This document shows, piece by piece, positions 6,225 through 11,570 of a stretch of DNA of 11,827 nucleotides. The stretch's first letter is position 1; every line of letters starts with the position of its first letter. The stretch is from JAGVYE01 sp964502785. GTDB taxonomy: Archaea > Nanobdellota > Nanobdellia > Woesearchaeales > GW2011-AR9. The notes beneath the pieces were generated by a model, which saw only the letters and a program-made list of their open reading frames with translations, was not told where the DNA came from and searched no databases. The position numbers were made by a program, and so were the translations under genes. Location of the stretch: positions 1 through 11,827 of the forward strand of contig CAZCXW010000040.1 of NCBI GenBank assembly GCA_964502785.1, in the 5' to 3' direction.

Positions 6225-6668
6225 TTATGCAAATTTATCGCCGCCGAAATGAATTTCTCCACTTTTTATCTGCGCATAATGAAGAAAACAGGTTTCTGTT
6301 GTGGGCAAATCAGGTTTCTTGACATTATAATCTATGATTATTCGCAGCCTTGATCCTGATTGTTTGTTGCCTTTTTTAAGATAATATTCCAAATCCTGAG
6401 GAAAAGCTACTTTTAATTCATGCTGCGCATTAGATAAAACGTAAATGTCGCCTTCTTTTCTTAAGCCGACATTTTCGAATCCCACCATAATCATCTCATG
6501 GGCAGGGTATCCTGGAGGCACCAGCTGTAAGAACCACTTTAATTTGGAGGGATGAGGAAATTGAGACCGATGGTCGATAAAATCATCTAAAGAAGCGGCT
6601 TCCCATTGATCTGGTTGAAGCCATCCAGCGATAGGGCTTGGCAAGAGAGAATCATTAATTCTTTCCAT
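6225..6668 (-). CDS. uncharacterised 147-residue protein
   Basis: I do not recognise this protein. It is soluble, with no signal peptide or transmembrane segment. It looks alpha/beta: a Trp-rich N-terminal part (GWLQPDQWEAASLDDF, 15-30), a middle segment with KWFLQLVPPGYPAHEMIMVGF (44-64), and beta-rich stretches around 74-90 and 107-114. The C terminus has CFLHYAQIKSGEIHFGGDKF (127-146). Single Cys and several His residues could bind metal, but no known motif is present. It sits between folB and the HAD phosphatase, 30 bases after folB. A clear TTTATAAA at 6690-6697 lies 22-29 bases before its ATG and overlaps the folB stop codon, so it probably has its own leaderless transcript. Confidence 0.8.
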   Translation of the reverse strand: MERINDSLLPSPIAGWLQPDQWEAASLDDFIDHRSQFPHPSKLKWFLQLVPPGYPAHEMIMVGFENVGLRKEGDIYVLSNAQHELKVAFPQDLEYYLKKGNKQSGSRLRIIIDYNVKKPDLPTTETCFLHYAQIKSGEIHFGGDKFA

Positions 6669-6689
6669 AAGCTGTTGATTCGAAAGAAA

Positions 6690-6697
6690 TTTATAAA
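6690..6697 (-). promoter_or_regulatory. TATA box of the 147-residue orphan gene
   Basis: Consensus TTTATAAA 22-29 bases before the ATG at 6668. It lies just after the stop codon of folB (6699-6701), so there is almost no spare sequence between the genes. Confidence 0.7.
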
Positions 6698-6698
6698 G

Positions 6699-7055
6699 TT
6701 ATTTCTTCTTTGATCGGAGAATCTCAACAAGGGCATATTTTACATTCCGATGAAGCAATGATTTTTTTACCCTTACCCGAATTTTTTTCACCGGAAACTG
6801 CTGCAACACATTCGTACTAATTTCGTCTGCTACTCTTTCCAACAAATGAAAAGATTGTTTTTCTATTATATTCCTAATAAGAGAATGCACGGCAGAATAA
6901 TTTATCGTGTCCCCAATATTATCGTTTGCTCCTGCTTTCTGTGTATCCAAAAATAATTCTACATCCACTAAGATTTCTCTTTTCTTTTTTCTTTCTTCTG
7001 CAGAAACACCAATCTTACATTGGAAAGAACAGTCTTGAAGAATGATTTTGTCCAT
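6699..7055 (-). CDS. folB: dihydroneopterin aldolase (FolB family)
   Basis: This 118-residue protein matches the dihydroneopterin aldolase family in length and pattern. It starts MDKIILQDCSFQCKIGVSAEER, has DTINYSAVHSLI in the middle, FHLLERVADEI, and VRVRVKK near the end. The residues matching the known active site are all present: Glu21 (in AEER), Tyr53, Glu73 and Lys97. FolB cleaves 7,8-dihydroneopterin to 6-hydroxymethyl-dihydropterin in the cytoplasm and works as a ring-shaped oligomer. Many euryarchaea instead use the unrelated MptD, so a bacterial-type FolB is notable. The ATG at 7055 is preferred to an in-frame TTG three codons earlier (7064), because TTAAATAA at 7073-7080 lies 18-25 bases before it. 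No other pterin gene is adjacent. Confidence 0.93.
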   Translation of the reverse strand: MDKIILQDCSFQCKIGVSAEERKKKREILVDVELFLDTQKAGANDNIGDTINYSAVHSLIRNIIEKQSFHLLERVADEISTNVLQQFPVKKIRVRVKKSLLHRNVKYALVEILRSKKK

Positions 7056-7072
7056 ATTATCCAAAAAAGAGA

Positions 7073-7080
7073 TTTATTTA
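7073..7080 (-). promoter_or_regulatory. TATA-like box of folB
   Basis: TTAAATAA on the minus strand, 18-25 bases before the ATG. A second candidate, TTTTATAA (about 7101-7108), lies some 45-55 bases upstream; that one may instead serve the plus strand. Confidence 0.45.
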
Positions 7081-7100
7081 AGAAAGTAATGAAAATGAAA

Positions 7101-7223
7101 TTATAAAATACAAAGAATAGCCCTACCTGTTCTACAAAGAAGCTGCTTTTTCCTAAGCTAGCACACTCGTCTCCAGACCACCAGTAAATATACTGGTGGA
7201 AAAAGCAGATTTTAAGATATAAG
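7101..7223 (+). ncRNA. candidate structured RNA of unknown family
   Basis: No protein gene fits here. On the plus strand, TTATAAAATA (7101-7110), preceded by a GAAA-rich stretch resembling a BRE, is followed about 35 bases later by a strongly self-complementary segment. CTGCTTTTTCC (7143-7153) is an exact complement of GGAAAAAGCAG (7198-7208). Nested against it, CCACCAGTA (7178-7186) pairs perfectly with TACTGGTGG (7191-7199) around a four-base AATA loop. It points towards tRNA-Tyr on the opposite strand and could equally be the trailer of that tRNA. No C/D box, H/ACA or other known signature was found, so the RNA call is inference. Confidence 0.4.
7143..7208. repeat. nested inverted repeats
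   Basis: An outer 11-base perfect inverted repeat (7143-7153 with 7198-7208) encloses an inner 9-base perfect hairpin (7178-7199). The two share two G residues (7198-7199), so they cannot both pair fully. The segment between the outer arm and the hairpin (7154-7177) is unpaired in this model. Confidence 0.9.
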
Positions 7224-7346
7224 TCCCCCCTCCCGGATTTGAACCGGGGATCCCTCGGTCACGGCTGACTCTTTTTCATTTCAGTCAAGATGACAATTCC
7301 AAAGAGTATCTACAGCCGAGTGTTCTAACCGCTAAACTAAGGGGGG
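7224..7346 (-). tRNA. tRNA-Tyr(GTA) with a 50-base intron
   Basis: Minus-strand cloverleaf: acceptor CCCCCCT/AGGGGGG with the C1-G72 pair typical of archaeal tRNA-Tyr, D stem GTTT/GAAC, anticodon stem CTCGG/CCGAG, T stem CCCGG/CCGGG with loop TTCAAAT, discriminator A, no encoded CCA. The anticodon loop C-T-GTA-G gives anticodon GTA. A 50-base intron at 37/38 (7260-7309) interrupts it. A TATA-like CTTAATAAAG at 7371-7380 lies about 25-34 bases upstream. Confidence 0.94.
7260..7309 (-). other. tRNA-Tyr intron (37/38)
   Basis: The intron ends are brought together by a 7-bp helix ACTCTTT/AAAGAGT (plus-strand 7301-7307 and 7268-7274). Beyond it, exon GGCTG can pair with intron CAGCC. The bulges are larger than the canonical three bases, so this is a relaxed motif. 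No C/D guide-RNA boxes are evident in it. Confidence 0.8.
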
Positions 7347-7370
7347 ATGATAAAATCGATTAAATGGTTG

Positions 7371-7380
7371 CTTTATTAAG
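7371..7380 (-). promoter_or_regulatory. TATA-like box of tRNA-Tyr
   Basis: CTTAATAAAG on the minus strand lies 25-34 bases before the mature 5' end of tRNA-Tyr. Confidence 0.5.
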
Positions 7381-7429
7381 TTTTTGCTTCCAAGTCAGAA
7401 TCTTTTGGAGGGATTTCTGGTTTCTTCAT
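7376..7429 (-). CDS. possible 17-residue peptide
   Basis: An ATG-started minus-strand frame encodes MKKPEIPPKDSDLEAKT and stops within the tRNA-Tyr promoter. The palindromic TTTATAAA at 7470-7477 could start a transcript about 15 bases before it. The composition (charged, proline-rich) is no proof of coding; chance is likely for so short a frame. Confidence 0.15.
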   Translation of the reverse strand: MKKPEIPPKDSDLEAKT

Positions 7430-7469
7430 GTAAGCATTATATCTCTATATCCCGACCTCTACAATAAAC

Positions 7470-7477
7470 TTTATAAA
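7470..7477 (+). promoter_or_regulatory. TATA box of the membrane-protein gene (palindromic)
   Basis: TTTATAAA would set a plus-strand start near 7498, giving a leader of about 40 bases before the ATG at 7540. The box is palindromic and might also fire on the minus strand. Confidence 0.65.
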
Positions 7478-7527
7478 TGGTAAAATATTTCTTCCAGACT
7501 ATAGTCATAATTAAGCATGACTAAAAA

Positions 7528-7533
7528 GAGGTG
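7528..7533 (+). promoter_or_regulatory. Shine-Dalgarno site of the membrane-protein gene
   Basis: GAGGTG six bases before the ATG at 7540 matches the archaeal 16S rRNA tail. It is the only strong Shine-Dalgarno site I see in the window. It overlaps the end of a five-codon frame (7517-7534, MTKKR then TGA). Confidence 0.8.
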
Positions 7534-7539
7534 AATTGA

Positions 7540-7935
7540 ATGGCGAAAGCGCGTAGATCTATCATGGATTCAGCGGAAGGAGGAATGCAAAGTTCGATGG
7601 CTCACAAAGTAGGAAGTTGGTCATTTTTAGTGGGGTTTGCATTAGCAATTCTGTTAGGATTAGGCTATACGGGAGCATATAATTCAACAATGCTGTGGAT
7701 TGTATTCCTTCTAGGTATAGTAGTTGGGTTATTGAATATTACCCATGACGAAACAGCAACATTCTTAACGAGTGGTACGGTATTAGTGCTTCTCTCTTTC
7801 TTGGGAGTCCAAGTTGGAGTCTTTGATGCCGTTGCTCCCGTGTTAGGAAATGTCTTACGAGGAATCTTAACCTTGTTCGTCCCTGCGACACTGATTGTAG
7901 CTTTGAAAGCAGTGTTTGGCTTGGCGCGGAATTAA
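7540..7935 (+). CDS. small four-helix membrane protein, unknown function
   Basis: This 131-residue protein has a short basic, cytoplasmic-looking N terminus (MAKARR...) and four hydrophobic segments at about 28-46, 51-69, 73-93 and 102-128, so it should be an integral membrane protein. Between helices 2 and 3 is a short polar loop NITHDETATF (67-76) that holds the only strongly charged residues in the core. I do not recognise a named family. The start is fixed by a good Shine-Dalgarno site and a TATA box about 70 bases upstream. It stands alone: tRNA-Tyr lies behind it in the opposite direction, and it converges on tRNA-Leu. A T-rich tract right after the stop is a likely terminator. The strong signals suggest steady high expression (inference). 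Confidence 0.88.
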   Translation: MAKARRSIMDSAEGGMQSSMAHKVGSWSFLVGFALAILLGLGYTGAYNSTMLWIVFLLGIVVGLLNITHDETATFLTSGTVLVLLSFLGVQVGVFDAVAPVLGNVLRGILTLFVPATLIVALKAVFGLARN

Positions 7936-7941
7936 GAAAGA

Positions 7942-7969
7942 TTCTTTTTTTTCTTCTTTTTTTGTTTTT
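7942..7969 (+). terminator. T-rich terminator after the membrane-protein gene
   Basis: Starting seven bases after the stop codon, the plus strand carries 28 bases that are almost all T, in three runs of five to eight. T tracts without a hairpin are the usual intrinsic signal for archaeal RNA polymerase. Confidence 0.8.
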
Positions 7970-8053
7970 AGCACTGATTTGACACGTTTGAATCACTTTT
8001 TGTCTATAATCCTGATTTAATAAGCAAGGGATTAAAAAGTGCGGGGGAAGGGA

Positions 8054-8098
8054 GAGCCATCGGCGCCGCATGCGGTATGCTGCCCGCAGGATGCCGAT
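8054..8098 (-). other. tRNA-Leu T-loop intron, GC-rich
   Basis: This 45-base intron is about 69% G+C in an AT-rich region. Its ends pair as ATCGGC/GCCGAT (8059-8064 with 8093-8098). Inside are TGCGG/CCGCA (8071-8075 with 8084-8088) and a perfect ten-base palindrome CCGCATGCGG (8066-8075). Edges may slide by one base. The bulge-helix-bulge fit is poor. Confidence 0.7.
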
Positions 8099-8130
8099 TT
8101 TGAACCCCAGAACCCACTAAGGGACAGGAT

Positions 8131-8143
8131 ATCTTTATGATAA
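8131..8143 (-). other. tRNA-Leu anticodon-loop intron (37/38)
   Basis: The 13-base intron reads TTATCATAAAGAT on the minus strand. Exon CTT can pair with intron AAG, and a fourth position mismatches. The edge could slide by one base, changing position 38 from A to T. Confidence 0.75.
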
Positions 8144-8228
8144 CTTAAGTCCTGCGCATTTGACCAGGCTTTGCTACCCCCGCATAAAAGCCTAACGCAG
8201 GTGTCCATTGTTTAGCAGGCAGAGTTTT

Positions 8229-8239
8229 AAAAAAAGAAA
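8229..8239 (-). terminator. T-rich tract after the ACT-domain gene
   Basis: On the minus strand TTTCTTTTTTT begins about 30 bases after the ACT gene stop. It is a plausible terminator. The TATA-type box at 8242-8249, probably for tRNA-Leu, lies just upstream of it. Confidence 0.45.
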
Positions 8240-8241
8240 TG

Positions 8242-8249
8242 ATTTATAA
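8242..8249 (-). promoter_or_regulatory. TATA-type box, probably for tRNA-Leu
   Basis: TTTATAAA within GTTTATAAATC on the minus strand. Transcription would begin near 8217, giving a leader of about 33 bases for RNase P to remove. Confidence 0.45.
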
Positions 8250-8269
8250 ACATTTAGTTTTCCCACTCT

Positions 8270-8911
8270 TTATCTAAAATTTAGAAAATTCATGGCTTTT
8301 GGCACATCCTGGGCAGCAATAACGAATAAGTTATCTGTCCAGCAGGAAAAAAGGTCGGTAATATTAACCATATTTTCGGCAAACAAACTGGTCAGGTAGG
8401 CAATAACACCCGGCTGATGAACAACATCTTTGTTTGATTTCAAATTTATCAGAGCTAGATCCTTATTACAGCTAATGATACGGGAATTAATTTTCTCCTT
8501 AATGAGGATAGCATATTTTTCTTGAGAGATGATGGTGTATGTTGTCGAACCTTCCAGCAGAAAGAAAGTGCCACTATCATGACGAATTTTCTTTTGTATT
8601 TCTTCAATAAATTCAAAGTTTACATTCTTTTCGATAATAAAAGCGATAATCTTGTTTTTGATTTCCAGTTCAGAAGCGGAAAGGATTTGACGAATTTTCC
8701 ATTCCTGTGATAGTTCTCCTTTTAACTTTTCTTCAAAACGGCGGGCGGCAACAAGAATGGCTTCTTTGGATGTTTTCTTTTCTATTTTCAATTCGGAAGA
8801 AATAAGGCGGGCGAGAGAGGAATAATTAAGAAGGCCTTTCTTCAGGCAGCTCTTGATGTACGGGTGCTCTTTTATGTACGCAATGGTGATTTCAGTTGTT
8901 GTTTGTTCCAT
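8270..8911 (-). CDS. ACT-domain protein with archaeal N-terminal domain
   Basis: This 213-residue protein ends in an ACT domain (about 151-213): LALINLKSN, the turn QPGVIAYLTSLFAENMVNI with the ligand-loop PG (167-168), and SCWTDNLFVI (189-198). This half resembles the regulatory ACT domains of aspartate kinase, which bind small ligands, usually amino acids. The N-terminal 45 residues (YIKEHPYIKSCLKKGLLNYS and SLARLISSELKIE) resemble a small helical domain seen in archaeal proteins of this layout and may be helix-turn-helix-like. No catalytic domain is present, so it is probably a ligand-sensing regulator (inference). Start at the ATG at 8911; a TATATAAA-type box 25-32 bases upstream suggests a leaderless mRNA. 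Confidence 0.85.
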   Translation of the reverse strand: MEQTTTEITIAYIKEHPYIKSCLKKGLLNYSSLARLISSELKIEKKTSKEAILVAARRFEEKLKGELSQEWKIRQILSASELEIKNKIIAFIIEKNVNFEFIEEIQKKIRHDSGTFFLLEGSTTYTIISQEKYAILIKEKINSRIISCNKDLALINLKSNKDVVHQPGVIAYLTSLFAENMVNITDLFSCWTDNLFVIAAQDVPKAMNFLNFR

Positions 8912-8935
8912 GCTGGATGCAGATAAGAGTTCTGG

Positions 8936-8943
8936 TTTATATA
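8936..8943 (-). promoter_or_regulatory. TATA box of the ACT-domain gene
   Basis: TATATAAA on the minus strand, 25-32 bases before the ATG at 8911. Confidence 0.65.
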
Positions 8944-9002
8944 TTTAACTATTCTGTTTTATTTAGAACAAATATGATTTAATTGTTACAGGCTGGTCAA
9001 TA

Positions 9003-9010
9003 GATATAAA
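9003..9010 (+). promoter_or_regulatory. TATA box of the large orphan gene
   Basis: GATATAAA on the plus strand, 40-47 bases before the ATG at 9050. It predicts a start near 9033 and a leader of about 17 bases that includes the weak GAAGGAA site. Confidence 0.55.
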
Positions 9011-9049
9011 GCTTAGTTTTTGCTCGATTTTTTTCTGAAGGAAATCAAA

Positions 9050-10459
9050 ATGACACTGGAAAAAATGGTAAAGACTGGAAATGTAGAAGTATTAGGAGCT
9101 TTTACCCGTGTACCAAAAGGCAGGGGTTGGAAACCGAGTTACTTTTCAATCTGGCAAGGAATACAACAAGCTGTTGCATCAGGATGTTTAAATTTAGAAC
9201 TATATAAAAGCCTCATGCAACAAGAAGCTAACAAACTTACGCAAGATTATGAGACCCAAAAAGATAATCTTGCGTATTGGCCAGAATGTCATGTAGATCC
9301 TCAGAAATTAGGCAATAAAAAGGAAAAGGAAGAACTTAAGAAATGGTTGAAACAAATCGCGTTTATTAATCATTTAGGACCGTACAAAGGCTTTCTCTTT
9401 CCCACAACTTTTGGTGAAAAATTAGAGATTATTGAAAGAGATACTTTTCGCTCAGCCTATGCAGAAAATGGATTCCAAGGCACGATACCTTCAGCAATTA
9501 GATCAGCGGTTTCTGATCAGGAGTTGCAAAAAATCCTAGAAACAGAAGGACTTATAGGAATCAATGACAAAAGCACAGTCTACAGTTATAAAATAAATAC
9601 AGGCAGTATTACCCTCCCAGAAGAATGTAAGGATGTGATGACCTTATATGGAAATTTAATAGCCAATAAATTAAGTGTACAGCCTGGTGCAGGTTTTACC
9701 ATTGATTATATGCTTTCGCAAGCTGATAGCCAATTTGTTCTACAACCTATTGAACTGCACACTACGCCTTTAGGAATTTATCACGACTTTAAAAACACAG
9801 GAAAAGAAAACTTAACAGACGAATATGTAGCAAATCTTTCAGGATTATCAGATAAGATCGCACTGTTAACGACAGAGTATTATCTTAAAAATGGCTTTTA
9901 TGGCAGTGAGTTGAAAGCTCTTGCTGCTAAATTAACAGCAGCAGGAGTAACTGCAGCGATTGTAACCTGTGATTCTGTTTTTGATAAGCCAGAGGAATGG
10001 CTTTTCGTCCCATATAAAGCAGATTTTACAAAAGTCAATGGAGTTAATATGACTATTTCTGCACAACAAGGAGTAGAACTAGAAGATAAAGCGGTCGTAA
10101 ATAACCTTCTTCAGAAATTACAAGTTCCTGGAGTAGTAAAACCTATATCTAAAATAATAGGAGAAGTCCCCAGTTTTTATCAACATGGAAAAACTTTCTG
10201 TAAAGAAGGAAACATAGTTGCTGATTTAGAACAATATACAAAATGGAAACAGCAGGATGGTTTTCCGGATATGGTTGTTATTAAACCAATAGTTCATCAT
10301 CAGTGGAATCCTCAGATATTAAATCTAGCTGATCCAAATGATGGAAAAGTTTTATTCAAACATATTGAGAGATACAGAGATATTATAGTCGAAAATATGG
10401 TCAAAAATAATCCCATATTAGGAAATGGTGAAATTCGTGTTACATATATTGTAAAATGA
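9050..10459 (+). CDS. uncharacterised 469-residue protein
   Basis: I do not recognise this family. It is soluble, with no signal peptide or transmembrane helix. Notable stretches are VPKGRGWKPSYFSIWQGIQQ (21-40), QPIELHTTPLGIYHDFK (232-248), TAAIVTCDS (301-309) and, near the end, FPDMVVIKPI (405-414), DIIVENM (444-450) and GEIRVTYIV (460-468). The last three, in that spacing, faintly recall the 'KP...IVE...eiRv' pattern of ATP-grasp enzymes, but the glycine-rich loop is missing, so this is only a hint. The ATG at 9050 is chosen over an in-frame TTG (9020), which would sit too close to the TATA box. The stop overlaps the next gene by ATGA, so the two are translated together; the partner is a small HAD protein, suggesting a joint enzymatic role. 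Confidence 0.85.
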   Translation: MTLEKMVKTGNVEVLGAFTRVPKGRGWKPSYFSIWQGIQQAVASGCLNLELYKSLMQQEANKLTQDYETQKDNLAYWPECHVDPQKLGNKKEKEELKKWLKQIAFINHLGPYKGFLFPTTFGEKLEIIERDTFRSAYAENGFQGTIPSAIRSAVSDQELQKILETEGLIGINDKSTVYSYKINTGSITLPEECKDVMTLYGNLIANKLSVQPGAGFTIDYMLSQADSQFVLQPIELHTTPLGIYHDFKNTGKENLTDEYVANLSGLSDKIALLTTEYYLKNGFYGSELKALAAKLTAAGVTAAIVTCDSVFDKPEEWLFVPYKADFTKVNGVNMTISAQQGVELEDKAVVNNLLQKLQVPGVVKPISKIIGEVPSFYQHGKTFCKEGNIVADLEQYTKWKQQDGFPDMVVIKPIVHHQWNPQILNLADPNDGKVLFKHIERYRDIIVENMVKNNPILGNGEIRVTYIVK

Positions 10460-10863
10460 AAAAACTGATTATTTTCGATTTAAATGGAACGCTTGTAAAA
10501 CGAGATTCATCTCTCTTACAAGAAGGGTGTCTCGAACTTTTAAGAGTGTTAAATTCAAATTGCCGCTTGGTATTGGTAACTCTAGACAAACTAGAACCTC
10601 GAAAGATAGCTCTTACTTTATTAGGAAACTACTTTGAAGAAATATATTTTGTAGAACAAAAAACAGAGGATCTCTTTAAAAGAATTGTAGAAGAATATGC
10701 TATACCCCCCCATTACTGTTACGTTATTGGTGATACAGAACTAGAAGAAATTTCCATCGGCAAGAAGATAGGTTGTAAAACAATATTTATTCATAGCGAA
10801 AATAAATCCATCATAGCGGACTATTCGATTAAGCGCCTTGCGGAAATAGGTGCGATTTTGTAG
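10456..10863 (+). CDS. small HAD-superfamily protein
   Basis: This 135-residue protein is a compact HAD fold without a cap. Motif I is IIFDLNGTL, with nucleophile Asp8 but Asn10 where most phosphatases have the acid/base Asp. Motif II is LVLVT (Thr42). Lys69 (VEQKT) fits motif III and IGDTELEE (91-98) fits motif IV. Capless HADs of this size often act on phosphoproteins or polar small phosphates. With Asn10 the protein could be a weak phosphatase, a transferase, or act through another residue. It starts inside the stop of the large orphan gene (ATGA) with no promoter of its own, so it belongs to that two-gene operon. Expressed together, the pair may form one pathway step (inference). Confidence 0.85.
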   Translation: MKKLIIFDLNGTLVKRDSSLLQEGCLELLRVLNSNCRLVLVTLDKLEPRKIALTLLGNYFEEIYFVEQKTEDLFKRIVEEYAIPPHYCYVIGDTELEEISIGKKIGCKTIFIHSENKSIIADYSIKRLAEIGAIL

Positions 10864-10888
10864 ACCCACTGGTCAACCTCGGCTAAAA

Positions 10889-10896
10889 TATATAAA
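10889..10896 (+). promoter_or_regulatory. TATA box of the BRO-N gene
   Basis: TATATAAA on the plus strand, 24-31 bases before the ATG at 10920. Confidence 0.7.
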
Positions 10897-10919
10897 GGAA
10901 TAAAAACTTAATCAAAGTG

Positions 10920-11498
10920 ATGGAAACTGCTCATAAAATAAGTTTATTTCAAGGGCGAAGTATTAGAAGAATGTGGTATAACAAAGAATGGTGGTTTGTT
11001 CTGGAAGATATTACAATTGCTCTTACAGATTCAACAGATCCTAAACAGTATCTCAACAAGATGCGACAGAGAGATGAACAGTTATCCGCAGGGTGGGTAC
11101 AAATTGTACATACCCTTCCAGTAGATACTTCAGGTGGAAAACAAAAAATGAACTGTGTAAATACGGAAGGAGCATTTCGTATTATTCAATCCATACCTTC
11201 TCCTAAAGCCGAACCTTTCAAGCTTTGGCTGGCAAAAGTAGGGTATGAGCGAATCCAAGAAATAGAAAATGCAGAAGGTTATTCAGAAATTGAAAATGTG
11301 GCCAAAAAAGGAGGAAGAGTAGCTGGCAATGCAAGACAAGATACAGAAAAAGAGTTAGGACGATCAATCCTTTCGAAAGAGAACTATTTCTCTGAACCAG
11401 AGAAAAAAGAAAAAGTTAGAAAAAAGTTGATATCCACCTTAAGGGACGGTCGCCCACTCCACATCGCTGGACCTAAATTATGGATTAAGGAGGAATAA
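10920..11498 (+). CDS. BRO-N / DinD-like protein
   Basis: This 192-residue protein begins with a BRO-N domain, the DNA-binding domain found in baculovirus Bro proteins and phage antirepressors. Visible features are WWFVLEDITIALTDSTDPKQ (24-43), YLNKMRQRDEQL (44-55), MNCVNTEGAFRII (77-89), and SPKAEPFKLWLAKVGYERI (94-112). The C-terminal half, with AKKGGRVAGNARQDTEKELG (128-147) and SKENY (152-156), matches the tail typical of DinD-like proteins in bacteria. Such genes often sit in mobile or accessory DNA, so this one may be acquired; it carries its own promoter and no mobility gene is nearby. The ATG at 10920 is preferred to a GTG one codon earlier because the TATA spacing suits it. The exact role is unknown. 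Confidence 0.9.
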   Translation: METAHKISLFQGRSIRRMWYNKEWWFVLEDITIALTDSTDPKQYLNKMRQRDEQLSAGWVQIVHTLPVDTSGGKQKMNCVNTEGAFRIIQSIPSPKAEPFKLWLAKVGYERIQEIENAEGYSEIENVAKKGGRVAGNARQDTEKELGRSILSKENYFSEPEKKEKVRKKLISTLRDGRPLHIAGPKLWIKEE

Positions 11499-11511
11499 TG
11501 GGATAAATTTA

Positions 11512-11520
11512 CTACTTTTT
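11512..11520 (+). terminator. T-rich tract after the BRO-N gene
   Basis: A run of T about 18 bases after the stop codon is a plausible, short archaeal terminator. Confidence 0.4.
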
Positions 11521-11539
11521 TGTTACAATTATGATAATA

Positions 11540-11547
11540 TTTATAAA
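11540..11547 (+). promoter_or_regulatory. TATA box of the right-edge gene
   Basis: TTTATAAA on the plus strand, 24-31 bases before the ATG at 11571. Confidence 0.7.
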
Positions 11548-11570
11548 TAACGCTCTGTTTTAATAGTTCT

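Larger units (their letters stand above)
8040..8183 (-). tRNA. tRNA-Leu(TAA) with two introns
   Basis: Minus-strand class II tRNA: acceptor GCGGGGG/CCCCCGC, D stem GCA/TGC with GG in the loop, anticodon stem CAGGA/TCCTG, a long variable arm (CCC/GGG around TTAGT), T loop TTCAAA..T, discriminator A, no encoded CCA. The anticodon loop C-T-TAA-G gives anticodon TAA. Introns interrupt it at 37/38 (13 bases, 8131-8143) and in the T loop near 59/60 (45 bases, 8054-8098). After removal the T stem TGGGG/CCCTT is imperfect: three G-C pairs, one G-T and a T-T at the base. A TTTATAAA-type box at 8242-8249 may be its promoter. Confidence 0.9.

Noticed and set aside
7260..7309. C/D guide RNA inside the tRNA-Tyr intron
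   Set aside because: A CTGA-like element exists but no RUGAUGA box is present, and the intron pairs end to end as expected for splicing.
7739..8071. Minus-strand open frame across the membrane-protein gene and terminator
   Set aside because: It runs through the T-rich terminator and into tRNA-Leu, and its composition does not look like a protein.
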